Notes under the pieces: generated by a model | Told to the model about the DNA's origin: nothing | The model's database searches: none | The model's input: only the letters and a program-made list of their open reading frames with translations | Shown: one piece after another, positions 53,501 through 64,000 of the stretch | Position numbering within the stretch: position 1 is the stretch's first letter | Layout: each line of letters opens with the position of its first letter | NCBI GenBank assembly: GCA_003864495.1 | Contig: ML133438.1 | Coordinates: forward strand, 248,001-312,000 | Reading direction: 5' to 3' | DNA: 64,000 nt | From: Nemopilema nomurai | Taxonomy: Eukaryota; Cnidaria; Scyphozoa; Rhizostomeae; Rhizostomatidae | Made by a program: the position numbers and the translations under genes

Positions 53501-56500
53501 CTAACCTTTACTTTAAGCATTCTGTTTGTGTAATTTCATCCTTTTATACCTTTTTTGCCTAGTGATGCATTGGATAATGTCAGTTGTATACCTTGTTTTT
53601 CTCATCGTATCTCGGGTGCATTTTCAAATTAACTGCATCGATTTTGATTCAAGCAAGCACTTGACGTCCCTCGTGTATGCAGCAGAGCTCGATGCACTGC
53701 ATTTACCCCAAGATCTGAATACCTTTTCACGCTGCAACAAGGAAGGCCTCGTCAAAGGCTTATGGAGAAACCATAGTCATGAGCCTAGGGTATGTTATCA
53801 ATGGTCATCAACGCATTTTGCTGCACTTAAAGGTTTCTGTATTTTATCTGCTCGAACATGTGTATAGTTAAGATCCTTTTATGCTGTAGTGCATGCTTCT
53901 ATCTAAAAATTTGTTTTCATTCAATATCCACTTTTTGACAATTACGATTAAGAATTTAGTTGTTTTTGCTTTTATTTAAGTTTTTTAAGTAAGATTGTTA
54001 TGCTTTTAAGTAAGATTTGACTATATTTTGACCCTTGTTTTCTGAACCATTTCTTTGAGCCCTTTTTTTACAAATTACCTTATAAATTTAATTTTATGAA
54101 TGTATTTGGTTGGAAGCAAGGATTTATGCCTTACCTAATACCATAATCTGTATACATCTTAGTTTATAACTCTTGGCATATTTTCAGAAGATTTCGTGAG
54201 GCTTCTATATAATGAATGTTATTCTTATAAAGTGCTTAAGTTTCTGAATAAATGTGAACTATAAAACTTCATACTGAACTGTTGCTTCATACCTCTTTTC
54301 ATCCATTTCCATCAGGGTCTTCAGCTCATTAGGAACCTTTGTCTGGACTACAAGATATATGATGTCCAACTATGGAACACACTTTTGCCACAATTTCTTG
54401 CATTTGGAATGGTAATGTCTCAATTCCTTCTACTGTACCCTTTCCATGTTCAAGTATAGGGATTGATAAATCTCATCAAGATCCGTTATGATAAACTGCT
54501 CCTTTTCTGTGTGGTTCTCATGCGGGGAAGCAGTAAAACAGTATCAAGAGCTTACCCTATGAGTATTCACCTGGTGAAGCAGTAAACTCAGATCAGACTC
54601 TTGAGAATGCTTTCGCGCCTTCGTTCCCGCGTGTCACATGCTCTTAAATAGAATTCCGATAATTTGTTATTCCCGTCCAAGCTGGACGTGCCTCGACCAT
54701 TTCTCACTCCGCTGAAGGCCATTGTCGTTCCGTGCTTCAGATGTTCTAGTCAGCTGCCGAAGCGAGCCGGCTTTTTATAGCCGATGCAATGCTAGGCTAT
54801 CAATATCATTATCTATGTTAAGAACTGCCGCTTCCTTAAGCTTCGCAAGCCTGTGAAACATTCATGCAATCGAGGCTTGCTAGTATCACAATGCACATAC
54901 AGATGCTCTTCGCGTCCCGACGAGAACAGTACATAATGGCCCCTAGCCATTCGCATCCTTTCAGATTTGCCTGGATATCCCGATGCTCAGGCCGACAAGG
55001 TATACTTAGCCCAGCGTGCCCCGTGCGCCTTCACAGCGTCGCGCCAGATATCCTCCTCGGTGTGAAACCCCATACATCGCTTATCCGTTAATCTTGTCAA
55101 TGATTCCGCCATATTCTTCGATGAATATATTCATCTGTAGCCCATACTGCTAGGCTTGGATTACGCCTTTAAAGGACTGTAAAGCTTTCGCTAGGTCCTC
55201 GCTTTCAAGTTATAATTCCTTTTATTAGTTTTTTATTGCAGATCATCCCACTGTTATGTACTGTATTGTTGTAGTTTATCAATTCAATTTGCTCAATATT
55301 TTAAGATTTGGGTTATTTTACTAGACGTAGATAGGTAGCTTGTTTAGGCTATTTTAAAATGGTAACGTTGCTCATAAATGCAATTTAGTTTTACGAGAAA
55401 ATCCTCCCTGCATCTTTCACTCTCAATGACCGATCAAAGTTAGTTTTTTATTTGCCAAACACAATTCACAAATGGAAAAAATTACTGAAGCAGCGATCAA
55501 TTAACTCTATTATAATTAAAAACTGTCTTGAAGTATTACGTAGTTAGCAAAAGTCATCTGGTATGTCACGTGACTTAATGATACTCCACAAATTGCATGA
55601 TTATGATAAAGTTTAGAGAACACCAAATAAAAATGGTGTTCAGATGGATTTATATTGATTTTTGGGTTCATGTTCTCTAATTGCTAGAGATGGCAATTTC
55701 AAGTCAATTCCACTGTTTGACTCTCGGGCATTTTTGTATCAATTGGTTGACGCTGGAGAGTGTCTCATAATTGGATGAATCTATCATTGACCCACAACTT
55801 GTTTGCATGATCACCAAGTTTTGATTTCACATATGAAAGTGCTCACCATATGAAAGTGCTCACCTATTTTGTGCTGTTCTTTTTTATAGATTGATTATCT
55901 GCGACATACTCTTGTTGTTCTGTGCGGTATTCCTGAATTGCGGGAGGTAAGTTGTTTATTGTTTCGCCCTGCCCTTTTATGCCCATACTATCATTGTATT
56001 CCCAAAATTTGGAACCCTTTTTAGGAAGTCTCTTGCCTTGCCCCTTCAGTTGTGCTCTTTTCTTTTCAGCCACGCTCCCCCTCAGCTCTGCTTATCAAAA
56101 ATTGTCGGATGCATATCAAGAAGCCATTTGATTATCCATAACATAATATAGCGGTTCTGTCAACTCTTTACAAGCATTGGAGCATGATTTATTTTCTAAA
56201 AAGTGCCCTTCAGTATCAGTTAGTATAGACAATGAGAACAATCGAGTGAAAAGTCGCTTGACAAACTCTCTGGTAGAAGAAGGCTTAGATATGCTTTAGC
56301 AACTAATGAATCAGCAATTGCTACTACCGACCTTCTATCCTATTTTATGCGACTTGAGCTTCTTGGCTTTAAGGAGAATAGTTTTGGAATATTTTCTAAT
56401 TTAGAGATTCAAATCCGAAAATCTTTCCATAAATTAGCTAGTATTTACTTCTTGTGTATTGAAATTACCTTTTATTAAAGCGCCATGCTCAAATTTCAGA

Positions 56501-59500
56501 TTCCTTGTTTGGCAAAAATGTGGGAGAGCGTTATTTTGGCGCCGTTTTTCTCAGGTAGGTCACGTGGGACAGATTCTGTAATGAACAAAGCGGCTTTTAT
56601 TCCCGTCTATGGCTTATTAGATTTCACTAAAGTTTGGTCGCCTTTATTTCTACGGTGTCGTATTTAATCGGTTTAGGCTTGGTGTGCTTCAAACTTGACA
56701 AAATGCTAGCTAAAGTTTTGAAGTGCGTTTGAAAGTATTCAGAAGTTTTGTTTAATCGTATCATTTTGCTTTATTTTTCTGCAGATCAATGAATTGCCAT
56801 AGTGTTGTTGGGCTATAGTTTTGCTTTTCAGAAGGAATAACGAATTTCGTTGCAAATGTATCAAACCCGTAGATACATGTTTGCATTTTTTACTATTCCA
56901 GTCTCGACTCCGCTGTCAGATGAAGAGGAGGCTGGTTGCTTAGAATCGGCTAACCTAATTCAGAGGTAACGGGATCTTTTCTGTTGAAAATTTAATTGGG
57001 TTATTGGTAAAGATCAGAAACGTGTTTACTGTAGTGTCTTCAAAAAAAGATGGCTGACATTCAAGGTTGCTGTGATTGTCATTGTACTCTGCTTTGGAAT
57101 CCAAGCACGTTCATTACTAGACGCTTAGGCCCCATAGAATCAATAAATCAGATATATATGGCTGCGATTAAGTGCTTTGCGGTACAAAACTTCACAATGG
57201 CAAGAAAAGGCGGAACTAGTTTTGCATACTTAAAGTACTTTATGTTCGATACTCCTCAGAGTATGCAACCGTCAGAAGATAACCAAAAGTCAACAGAATA
57301 AATAGCCAGTTGCGGATCGAAAACACTAGAGGGTGACGAGAAGAGCATAGGGTGATTTCCGCAAGTATGCAAAAACTAGTTCCGCTTTTTCTTGCCATTG
57401 TGAAATATAGCTGCATAGTGTTGTGATTCTAAAAGTTCAGCCAGTCATTGAGGAGTTAGTGATGCTTTTAACTTGGTCCATCCTACTTGTGGCTTATTTA
57501 CATCATTTCTTAAAATATACGATTCCTTTGTTGGGTAATTTCATTATCTGTTGGCCAACTTTTTTCTTACATCATGTTTTGAAATGTCACGTTTTCTGCA
57601 GATGCCCTGTCATTCTTGACTTGAACATGCAAGATATTGCCATGCGGTATCAGAAGTTGGAACTGCATCCGCATGCTCTGGCCTGCTTGACCCTCATACC
57701 AGAAGCAGCAATCAAAGATCGATGCGTCGAGGTATGCTACAGTTTTCTATTTGATCTTTCAACGTCTTACATCGACATCAATAAACAGGTGCATTTTTGC
57801 TAATGCATTAGATTTTTTTAGAACATGCCCTTTGCGATGAATTGTTCAAGGTAAAGAGGAGCTTTTTGGGCACCTTTGGTCATGTGTGGGCAAATTTCAA
57901 GCCCTCTTCCACAAGATCGGGTAACATTCACTGAGACACTGATAGTCTTTTGACGTCATTCTCATCCTTCTTGTGAAATTAGAGGTCTTTGAATTTAATG
58001 CTCTGTATGACTTTTTATTAAAGTTGTTTTTTGAAGGCTCTGTTATGTAATTTATCGAAATAGGATGGTTGCCGATCTTGATTGAATTGAGTAGCATAGG
58101 GCCTCCAAGAATTCGCTGTAAGATTTTTTGTTTGATACGCGAGAGCATTTCAGATAAAGTTTCCTTTACTCTAAAATTTGGTTTTCTACAACTTGATCTA
58201 AACACAAAATCTCCGCATGCGAATATTAAATGGAGAAATTATCCGTGAATAAAATTACTGACTGATGAAATTATGTTGGGTATGATAATTGAAATGAATG
58301 GACAAACAGTAGCAAAACACAGCATTAATTAGTTGCAAAGAAAATGGTCTAATGCTTCATGGGCGGCAACGACACATTGCTACGTGAAATATCATTCATT
58401 TGACACAAATGATTTGACCAACACTTTGATGGTGTGTTGGTTTATGTATATATTGGCATTCAGTATGAATTAATAAGCATTTATCTTAAAGCAAATCTTG
58501 CCAGTAAGTCAAAGCCTATGTTCCCTTCTAATGATATCGGTAATTTTCAAAAAGAAACCGTCTAGGGAAATCATTTTGTCATCGTCATTGGAGGTATCTT
58601 GTTGATATGGGAGCCATGATTGTAGTACTCTCAGAATCTTATTGCAAATGACAATCGGTCACCTGAACAGCTGATACATGACACTGCTGATTATTGCATC
58701 GTTTGCAATGTGGCTCATGTTTAGTTAAATTTGGTGAATAGAATGTCTGCCTCATTTTCCAATACCGTTGATTAGTCGTTCGACGCCCGCTCCTATTGCC
58801 GCTGTTTCTTTTAATGACTGATAAAAGTATACGTTTCTACTTACTGTGTGCATTTATGGTCGATGAGCAACACTGCAGAGAGCAGTAACAGCGGGTTGAC
58901 TATGTGCACACGTGGCCAAATAACTCTCAATCACGTGGCATCCCACGATGCACTTCACTTTTGTTATTGGTTTGGGAACGTGTTGACGATAGAAATATCA
59001 CCGCTTTTAGCTCTAAGCCAAAGAAAGTCTGGCCGAAGATTTATGTAGGTAGCCTAGTCGCGAGGCACTTCCTTATTTTTACTAGGCCTAGGAGGACAAA
59101 AAGTTGGCGAATATGGAAGAGACACGATAAAAAACAGAGACCGGCAACTTAATAAAGTGTGAAAAATGAATTTAAGAGTGTACATACAAATTAAGGGCTG
59201 CACCTATAAATTGGGTTACTAGCTTTGGTAGTGGTAAACAGGTACCAAGTTCTCCACTTTTTACCAACGAATACCTTTGCCCTCATTGCCCAATAAGCAT
59301 ACACGAAATTTCATTGACGACCAGTGTCTAGTTCAGCTTAACAAACTTCGTAGGCATGCACGTGGCACGTCACGTGCCAGACATGTGACAGTGGATCTGA
59401 ATTGTCAAATAAGCAAAGAAATGGGTCAACGGCATATCATCGTTATGCTCGTTATTCTGTAAATTACACTTGTCATTGGAACCTCTGTGTGTGTCACGTG

Positions 59501-60980
59501 TTAGTGTACAGAGGTATGTCGGATGGTTCTTGTCGATTACCACCGTCCATCTTGACGTTTTTATATCCTTGCATAGACTGCTACGTGTCAGCCTTAGAAT
59601 CATTGAGTCAGTGGCGTAGCTAGAAGGGGGCTGCCCCACCAAACTTTTCCAGCTGTTTGTCGGAAAATTTGTCGGAAAATTTACGACGTGAACAATTTGA
59701 AGTGAAGATACGTTTTTCAAGTTCGAACCTTGGAAGAAAATCAAGTCAATTGCTACACTGCTAAAACTCTCACTTTACCTGTGTCATCTGCACACGACGA
59801 GAGGCTTTAGTTGTTTAAAGCGAGTGAAATCATACTTGCGAAGTTCAATGACTGAAAAATGAATTTCAGACCTTGAAACAGAGAAGTTGTTGCAGATTTA
59901 ACAATTAGAGATCTTGAAAAACCGTTTTTGCAAGAAAAGTCCCGGAAGATTTTTGGACAGTAACTCTGTAAAACGCTGTACTCATTTATTATTTTTATAT
60001 GCTTCCGCATGTATACGAATAGAAGAAATGTTATGGTTGGACAATTAACGAGATATAGTTCTTTATGGTATTTTCTATGCTTAATTATTTGGCTTTTACC
60101 TATACCCGTGCTTAATAACAACCTTCAAGCTTTTCTCTTATGTTCATATCGGTTGCTAAAATGCTATCGAAATTTCGTCGGAATATTGTTGGAATTTGAC
60201 CGACTTTCGCCCCTCCATCGCCAAATCGTAGCTACGCCACTGCATTAAGTTAATTGCAACTTTGCAGCCACACAAATAGATATTCGCATATGCGCTTGGT
60301 CGTTTTCATTTGAGCGCAATATCGTAAAAAATTCATCGTCTGTTATCGAGCCTGTTGTCACAGGGCTTGAAATTATGGTATACAGACAAGGTCCCTATCC
60401 TCTATGGTTATGATTAATGCCATTTTTGCCAGGCTGCAACTCTTGTGTGCATTGTTAAACCCACATTCTGTTTACGTTTGTATTCATTTACTTTTTATAA
60501 GAAGTTTCTTCTTAGAGCTTAAAGCAATTTTCAATTAGAATTTTTTCAGGAATTCGTGTGCGAGTTTGATATTCGTCTCTTTTACAAAATTTGGTTCTTT
60601 ATTTAAAACTTGATGAAGTGCTTTTTATGAAGCAAGACTACCGACAGATTCTGAGTTTTTTTTAGTGTTACTGAGTACTGCAGGACCATTCTTACCTGCA
60701 GCACACACTGTACTTGTTCAATTCCCCCACCGCATGACATACCTCGCTCCGTCCAGAACGTACAGTGAGGTTGGACCAACCGGTCCCTCTCAATTAATTG
60801 TCTTGTCTCGCACGTCAATTGCGTCATAATTAGTCTGCAATCCTTTAATGACAAAGAGAATTATTTGAATCATTTTCGTTTGCATTTTAGAAACTGTTGA
60901 AAAAAGTTGGATGTTTCGCTGTTTTGGAACAAATCGAGAAGGAACAGAAGCGAGGTCGATTCGATAGCCTTCTGGAGCAC
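20501..60980 (+). CDS. KNTC1: KNTC1 / Rod, kinetochore RZZ complex subunit (3' end not found)
   Basis: About 67 exons with GT-AG borders give roughly 2,150 codons that follow the human KNTC1 protein from its first residues (MGWHDLDIDAG, then SSLYQVDTLA) to the near-C-terminal KLLKKVGCFAVLEQIEKE. Exon coordinates are given in the block entries below. Rod joins ZW10 and Zwilch in the RZZ complex, which recruits Mad1-Mad2 and dynein through Spindly to unattached kinetochores and builds the fibrous corona. The N-terminal third is a beta-propeller and the rest is a long helical solenoid ending in the Rod C-terminal domain. Codon phase agrees at all junctions except around exon 37. The last ~85 residues of the human protein have no counterpart up to 64000, so terminal exons probably lie beyond the window. 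Several transposon remnants sit in its introns. Confidence 0.95.
21018..21152 (-). mobile_element. MITE-like repeat, copy 1 (next to KNTC1 exon 2 acceptor)
   Basis: Read on the minus strand, this stretch matches 57161-57340 with small gaps: GAGTATGCAA, GAGGGTGA, then AAGTACTTTAAG, AGTTCCGC, CCATTGT, AGTTTTGTAC and AAGCACTT. It lies in KNTC1 intron 1 and ends about 18 bases before the exon 2 acceptor (21169-21170). The copy looks internally deleted relative to 57161-57420. Confidence 0.65.
22901..23278. mobile_element. Possible DNA-transposon remnant in KNTC1 intron 5
   Basis: G-rich ends with related inverted sequence: left AAGCTCTATTAGGCCCAAGG near 22930, and the right end at 23241-23278, whose complement starts GAAAGCTCTATCGAGCCCCC. 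The left side has extra copies of AGCTCTATTA in tandem. There is no coding frame and no target duplication that I could find. It begins within 15 bases of the exon 5 donor. Confidence 0.4.
28984..29030 (+). mobile_element. MITE-like repeat, fragment (copy 2)
   Basis: ACTCTTCAGAGTATGCAAAT followed by GCCAGAAAACTATCGAAAGG and GTGACAT matches the middle part of the element at 57250-57340 and of the copy at 21018-21152. Only this ~45-base core is preserved, inside KNTC1 intron 18. Confidence 0.5.
33986..34142. repeat. 31-bp inverted repeat with 95-base spacer
   Basis: Left arm 33986-34016 and right arm 34112-34142 are reverse complements at 30 of 31 positions (core CAAGGACGACGACAAATAAA). The arms are far more alike than the AT-rich intron around them would give by chance. 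No flanking target duplication is visible. It lies in KNTC1 intron 27 and could fold as a long hairpin in RNA or single-stranded DNA. Confidence 0.85.
37331..37374. repeat. (AAAT)n microsatellite
   Basis: Imperfect run of AAAT/AAATG units in KNTC1 intron 34. Confidence 0.7.
39185..39415. repeat. TGATTTAT / TGATTCA simple-sequence array
   Basis: About 230 bases built from 8-base units (TGATTTAT, TGATTCAC, CGATTTAT) in alternating order, in KNTC1 intron 39. This is a degenerate microsatellite of slippage origin. Confidence 0.85.
42341..42648. repeat. 18/19-bp minisatellite, 17 units, with a CANNTG in most units
   Basis: Units are GGTATTTCACRTGACTGG (18 bp) and GGTATTTCAGCTGATTGAA (19 bp), 17 in a row; the first three to five have drifted. 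Fifteen units contain a CANNTG hexamer: CACGTG, CACATG or CAGCTG. The array ends about 70 bases before the acceptor of KNTC1 exon 45 (42721). The alternation of the two unit types shows higher-order duplication (blocks of 3-4 units). Confidence 0.93.
49186..52360. other. Large KNTC1 intron 57
   Basis: At 3.2 kb this is one of the longest introns of the gene. A hairpin (arms GTTGCTAACTCGGTTT and AAACCAAGTTGGTAGCAAC, near 50452-50491) and a slightly more GC-rich stretch around 50930-51400 stand out. No exon or known transposon was recognised. Confidence 0.45.
54470..55230. other. GC-richer unidentified segment in KNTC1 intron 62
   Basis: About 750 bases with visibly more G+C and CpG than the flanking AT-rich intron. 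The frame at 54864-55091 has no recognised motif. This could be an old retroelement or a solo LTR fragment, but I see no terminal signature. Confidence 0.35.
57157..57420. mobile_element. MITE-like palindromic element (best copy)
   Basis: The arms 57190-57231 and 57361-57405 are inverted repeats of about 42 bases (core TGGCAAGAAAAGGCGGAACT against AGTTCCGCTTTTTCTTGCCA). The centre (57250-57350) is shared with three other places in the window. There is no coding capacity. The element lies in KNTC1 intron 65. Target duplication was not determined. Confidence 0.75.
57732..60890. other. Large KNTC1 intron 66
   Basis: 3.2 kb intron holding the hAT-type element at 59609-60242. No other feature was recognised. 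Frames at 58848-59152 and 59277-59462 have no coding support. Confidence 0.5.
59609..60242. mobile_element. Non-autonomous hAT-type element, TIR CAGTGGCGTAGCTA
   Basis: The left end CAGTGGCGTAGCTA and the right end (complement of TAGCTACGCCACTG) are a perfect 14-bp inverted pair. Flanking 8-mers are CATTGAGT (59601-59608) and CATTAAGT (60243-60250), a 7 of 8 match expected for an aged hAT target duplication. It is 634 bp long with no transposase frame, inside KNTC1 intron 66. A local direct repeat TTTGTCGGAAAA occurs near the left end. Confidence 0.8.
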
Positions 60981-63900
60981 GTGAGTTGCTTTGTTTGCAA
61001 TGACTTTACTCCTGTTTCATCCATGGCTCCCACGTGTTCGTGTGCCGTTTAGCCAGATGGCTTATCAGTTTAGCAGCCTCTGTTTTGCTTACCAGTTTCG
61101 CTGTCAAGGCTCCACTGTCGCGATCTAGTCCTTCTTTTTTTAGCATTCACTGCCCCGGCCGTCCAACTTTGGCCGTAAAGTTCCCTTGAAGTTCCATTGC
61201 TGCTGAATAAGAATTATCTGTCTTTAGTTAGTCATCCAAGGCAACACTCATTTGCGGTCTATTTAATCAATTATTCGTGCAGAGCATTTGTTTATAAGAC
61301 ACAACTAAACTGTAACGGACTGCAGCACAAATAATGCGCAACAATGCAATACGGCACATGCCCATACGTGTTATTGTAGAACCAATGCAAAATGCTCATC
61401 CCGTCTTTATTAGTCCAAGGAAGGACCGGTTCAATGTGGACCTCAGAAACATATCTTCAAAAGATTTTCACAGAAGCTTATTACTGAACCAATAATTTAT
61501 TTACAACGATTGTCTATGAATTTGAAAGACCAGTTTTTAGGGAGAGCTACAAACCATCCTTTTCTTGATATTTTTGTGCAAGTAATTTTCGTAGGCCGGC
61601 CTTTCTATTCATGGTATGCCTTTAAACTGCCAAATCCCATCTTAAAACTGAGAAACCGGCAACCTCTGATCTAATCTCGCTCGTCATCGTTTTTGATCTT
61701 CAGATGCTTTTAATCTCTCGGATTCCATCAAGGCCCATTGCCAGGGATTACTTGCTATCTCTATTTCAATTGCATTAGATAGGGTTACCTCGCCAGCATT
61801 TATGGCTAAGTCGTTCAGTCATTAATTATCAAAGATCCTTAAGCTTAGCTTTCGAAGCTAGAACTATGGATGTGTCATAACTATTTACATGATCCGTATT
61901 GGTCAGTTCAGTCTCTATTAGCATTCCCATTGAATCGAGAGTTTAGAAAGATTGATCAATAATTTTTGCCGAATTTTCGCATCAGTTTTTTTAACTTACT
62001 GACTCGTCGATCCGGAGATGAATAGCAAGAAATATCGACTAGGGCTAAGAATTCAAAATAGATTTTCCAATTGGAACTGTAAGGTACTCCATAAGAATTC
62101 ATAAATAGATAATGACTTTGGAACATTTGCATCATTTCCTTTTTTTATTCCACAATGCCCTCCAGTCTCGTGGAACATTGGTCTTTTTTGCTAATCTCGC
62201 TTTTGACTGCAGTCAGAGATGATCCCATGTTTCATCCAGCCCTTCATTTCGTTTGCAAATGCTTTTTACCTTCAGCAATTTAGACTGTACTTTTTGTGTG
62301 TGCATCTTTTAAGGTCTCTTTGTTAACAACAAGTTTTAAAGCCTCATAGTCTAAAAGAACTTTTTCACCCTACACTCTTTGAGTTCGGATACGTCGGGCA
62401 ATGAACAAAAGCTTTCAAAACTAATAGCCAGATGCCGATCAAAACCAATAAAAGGAAAATGAGAAGTGTACACGATCAGTTGTCTAATGAAAATGTAGCG
62501 TCCATTTAACACCTTATTTTAGAAGAGTTGCAGTGAAAAGACGAATTTTTCCTGTCTATATAGGGTGGCATTTTGCATAGAGATGTAGACACTCTCCAAA
62601 ACTCCTAGGTGAAAAGACCTGGTTTGTGTTTTTGACGATCTTCGATTTATGTTTTTGCGCAACGTAAGTAAGTCGAACGTGTTCTTTACGACAATTTGCG
62701 CCGCGGACAGCGAAACTGCTTCGAGTTACTACTCTGAGTTGCACGCTTAATTCGATCATCCACTATCACGTGCAACTCAAGCGGCATCGAGCACCGTAAG
62801 ACAGATGGCAAGCAGTGTTATTCGTGTTATTCATGTAATACAAACTAAACACTCCAAAAAGCCTCCTCGAATGGCGGCAATCCATTGCTTTTATAGTAGG
62901 CCTTTTACCAGCAAGGGTCAAAGATGTTGTTTACTTAAATAGCAATTAATCCCACCCTCTTACATCGAAACAATACATTCCAAGACAATAATATTAATTT
63001 AACTAACTTATGACTATAACCCAACATGTCTTGCCCCATTTACGTCAAGGCCCTAAGTCCTCAGCTAAGATTCCAGGAAGTGGGCTTGCTAGGTGCACCA
63101 GCCCTTCTACTGCCTGGACAATTCCGATTCTTTATGTCGGTGTCACCACTGGGAAAAACATATTCCCGCCTGATGCACCTGCCCGTAACACGAAAAGTTT
63201 CTCGGGAACAGAATGACAGCAAGGTGGAAGAACGAGGTAGGGCAGAAGAAGAGGGTGGGTGGGTGGGAACGCGATTTGCACAACTTACGAGGCCACAACA
63301 AACGGTTGTGGCGAGTCCCAGGCCATGCGTGCCTAACTAGGAGCACGCGTGAGTAGGAACGCCTACTTAAGGGGTCCCGGATAAACGGCCTCGGTCTGAC
63401 TGCCCGACCTATAAGTGCGAGGCTGGAATGCGAATGACGAGGGGGATTAACTCTGTTTAAACGGGGGTCGAAAAAACATTTGTAATGGTACTAATTATTG
63501 TCATGCAACGAATCTGAGAGGCTGAACAGATGAGCTCTGGTGACTGCGCTGGCGAGGGAGCGGCATGCCAGTACCTGCGCAGAAGCTTAAATACTGTGAT
63601 GTAGGCAGAGGTCTGTTTCTAATGACGTCATAGATGCCAGCTGATTCTAATTGCAACTTATCACAGACAGTTTTATCGAAGTTTCAGTTGGGTTGGACTT
63701 CAGTTAATATGAATTTGATCATGTTATGGCGCTGAAAGGTTGTCAGGTAGTGATTTGGGGAACTTTTCCCCAATTACGTGAGTAAGCTGTGGAAGGTGAC
63801 TATTTGGGTGGTGAGGGGGAAAGGTGAAAGTAGGGATCGTGGAGCTGTCTTGCAAGGGTGCATATTGGAAAGCGTTTGGGAGTTTGTGATGGAAGAGAGA

Positions 63901-64000
63901 TTTGCATCAAGTAGTTTACTCATGCCTGTTAGATAGGCAGTTACTTTTGGTGGAAATCCCCATCCTGTAACCTATTGATTAATACAAAAAGTATTTATGA
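60981..64000. other. Downstream of last KNTC1 exon seen; no gene found
   Basis: Either the next KNTC1 intron or, less likely, intergenic sequence. I looked for the human C-terminal segment and did not find it. A MITE-like copy sits at 62368-62470. The stretch 63200-63450 is GC-richer, with open frames but no motif. Confidence 0.45.
62368..62470 (+). mobile_element. MITE-like repeat, copy 4
   Basis: Shares with 57253-57345 the sequence of blocks ACTCTTTGAGT, ATAGCCAGATGCCGATC, AAAACC and GAGAAGTG in the same order. It is diverged but clearly the same family; the ends are not resolved. Confidence 0.5.

Larger units (their letters stand above)
52361..60980 (+). other. KNTC1: KNTC1 exons 58-67 (Rod C-terminal domain)
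   Basis: Exons: 52361-52410, 52830-52899, 53300-53421, 53654-53789, 54316-54411, 55890-55946, 56500-56554, 56902-56965, 57602-57731, 60891-60980. This holds the most conserved part of the family: EGLVKGLWRNHSHEPR, LCLDYKIYDVQLWNTLLPQ, and LELHPHALACLTLIPEA. The last exon (KLLKKVGCFAVLEQIEKE to SLLEH) ends at a GTGAGT donor, so translation continues in an exon not seen in the remaining 3 kb. Confidence 0.88.

Overview
This window is a piece of an animal nuclear genome: AT-rich, with many short GT-AG exons, mostly moderate introns and scattered transposon remnants. The gene set (RZZ kinetochore subunit, complex I assembly factor, BTB-kelch protein, secreted GH18 chitinase, TIR protein) is metazoan. 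The six-cysteine C-terminal tail of the chitinase and the TIR/EF-hand protein suggest an early-branching invertebrate. A cnidarian is my best guess, but the lineage is inference, not proof.

Layout. (1) 77-6369, + strand: the 3' eleven exons of a multidomain protein with an unrecognised N-terminal region, a TIR domain with a candidate NADase glutamate, an unrecognised middle region and two canonical EF-hand loops at the C terminus. (2) 6370-8950: intergenic, with a tRNA-derived SINE. (3) 8955-11039, + strand: a complete three-exon secreted chitinase with a TATA box. (4) 11860-12630, - strand: an unrecognised basic open frame. (5) 13498-15199, - strand: a three-exon NDUFAF1 (CIA30) homologue. 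(6) 15450-15952: a short non-autonomous hAT-type element with a perfect 8-bp target duplication, lying between the head-to-head NDUFAF1 and kelch genes. (7) 16513-18726, + strand: a BTB-BACK-kelch gene with an apparent one-base frame break at the start of exon 2. (8) 20501-60980 and probably beyond, + strand: KNTC1 (Rod), about 67 exons and 2,150 codons visible, in phase at nearly every junction. Only the last ~85 residues expected from the human protein were not found. (9) 60981-64000: no gene seen.

The genes are not an operon and share no obvious pathway. KNTC1 acts in the spindle checkpoint, NDUFAF1 in mitochondrial complex I assembly, the chitinase in chitin turnover, and the kelch protein probably as a CUL3 substrate adaptor. 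The most unusual coding feature is the TIR protein that ends in a pair of EF hands, which suggests (inference) a calcium-responsive TIR enzyme or signalling protein. The most unusual non-coding features are a 17-unit intronic minisatellite with a CANNTG motif in nearly every unit, a four-copy MITE-like family (one copy touches a KNTC1 splice acceptor), and a near-perfect 31-bp inverted repeat.
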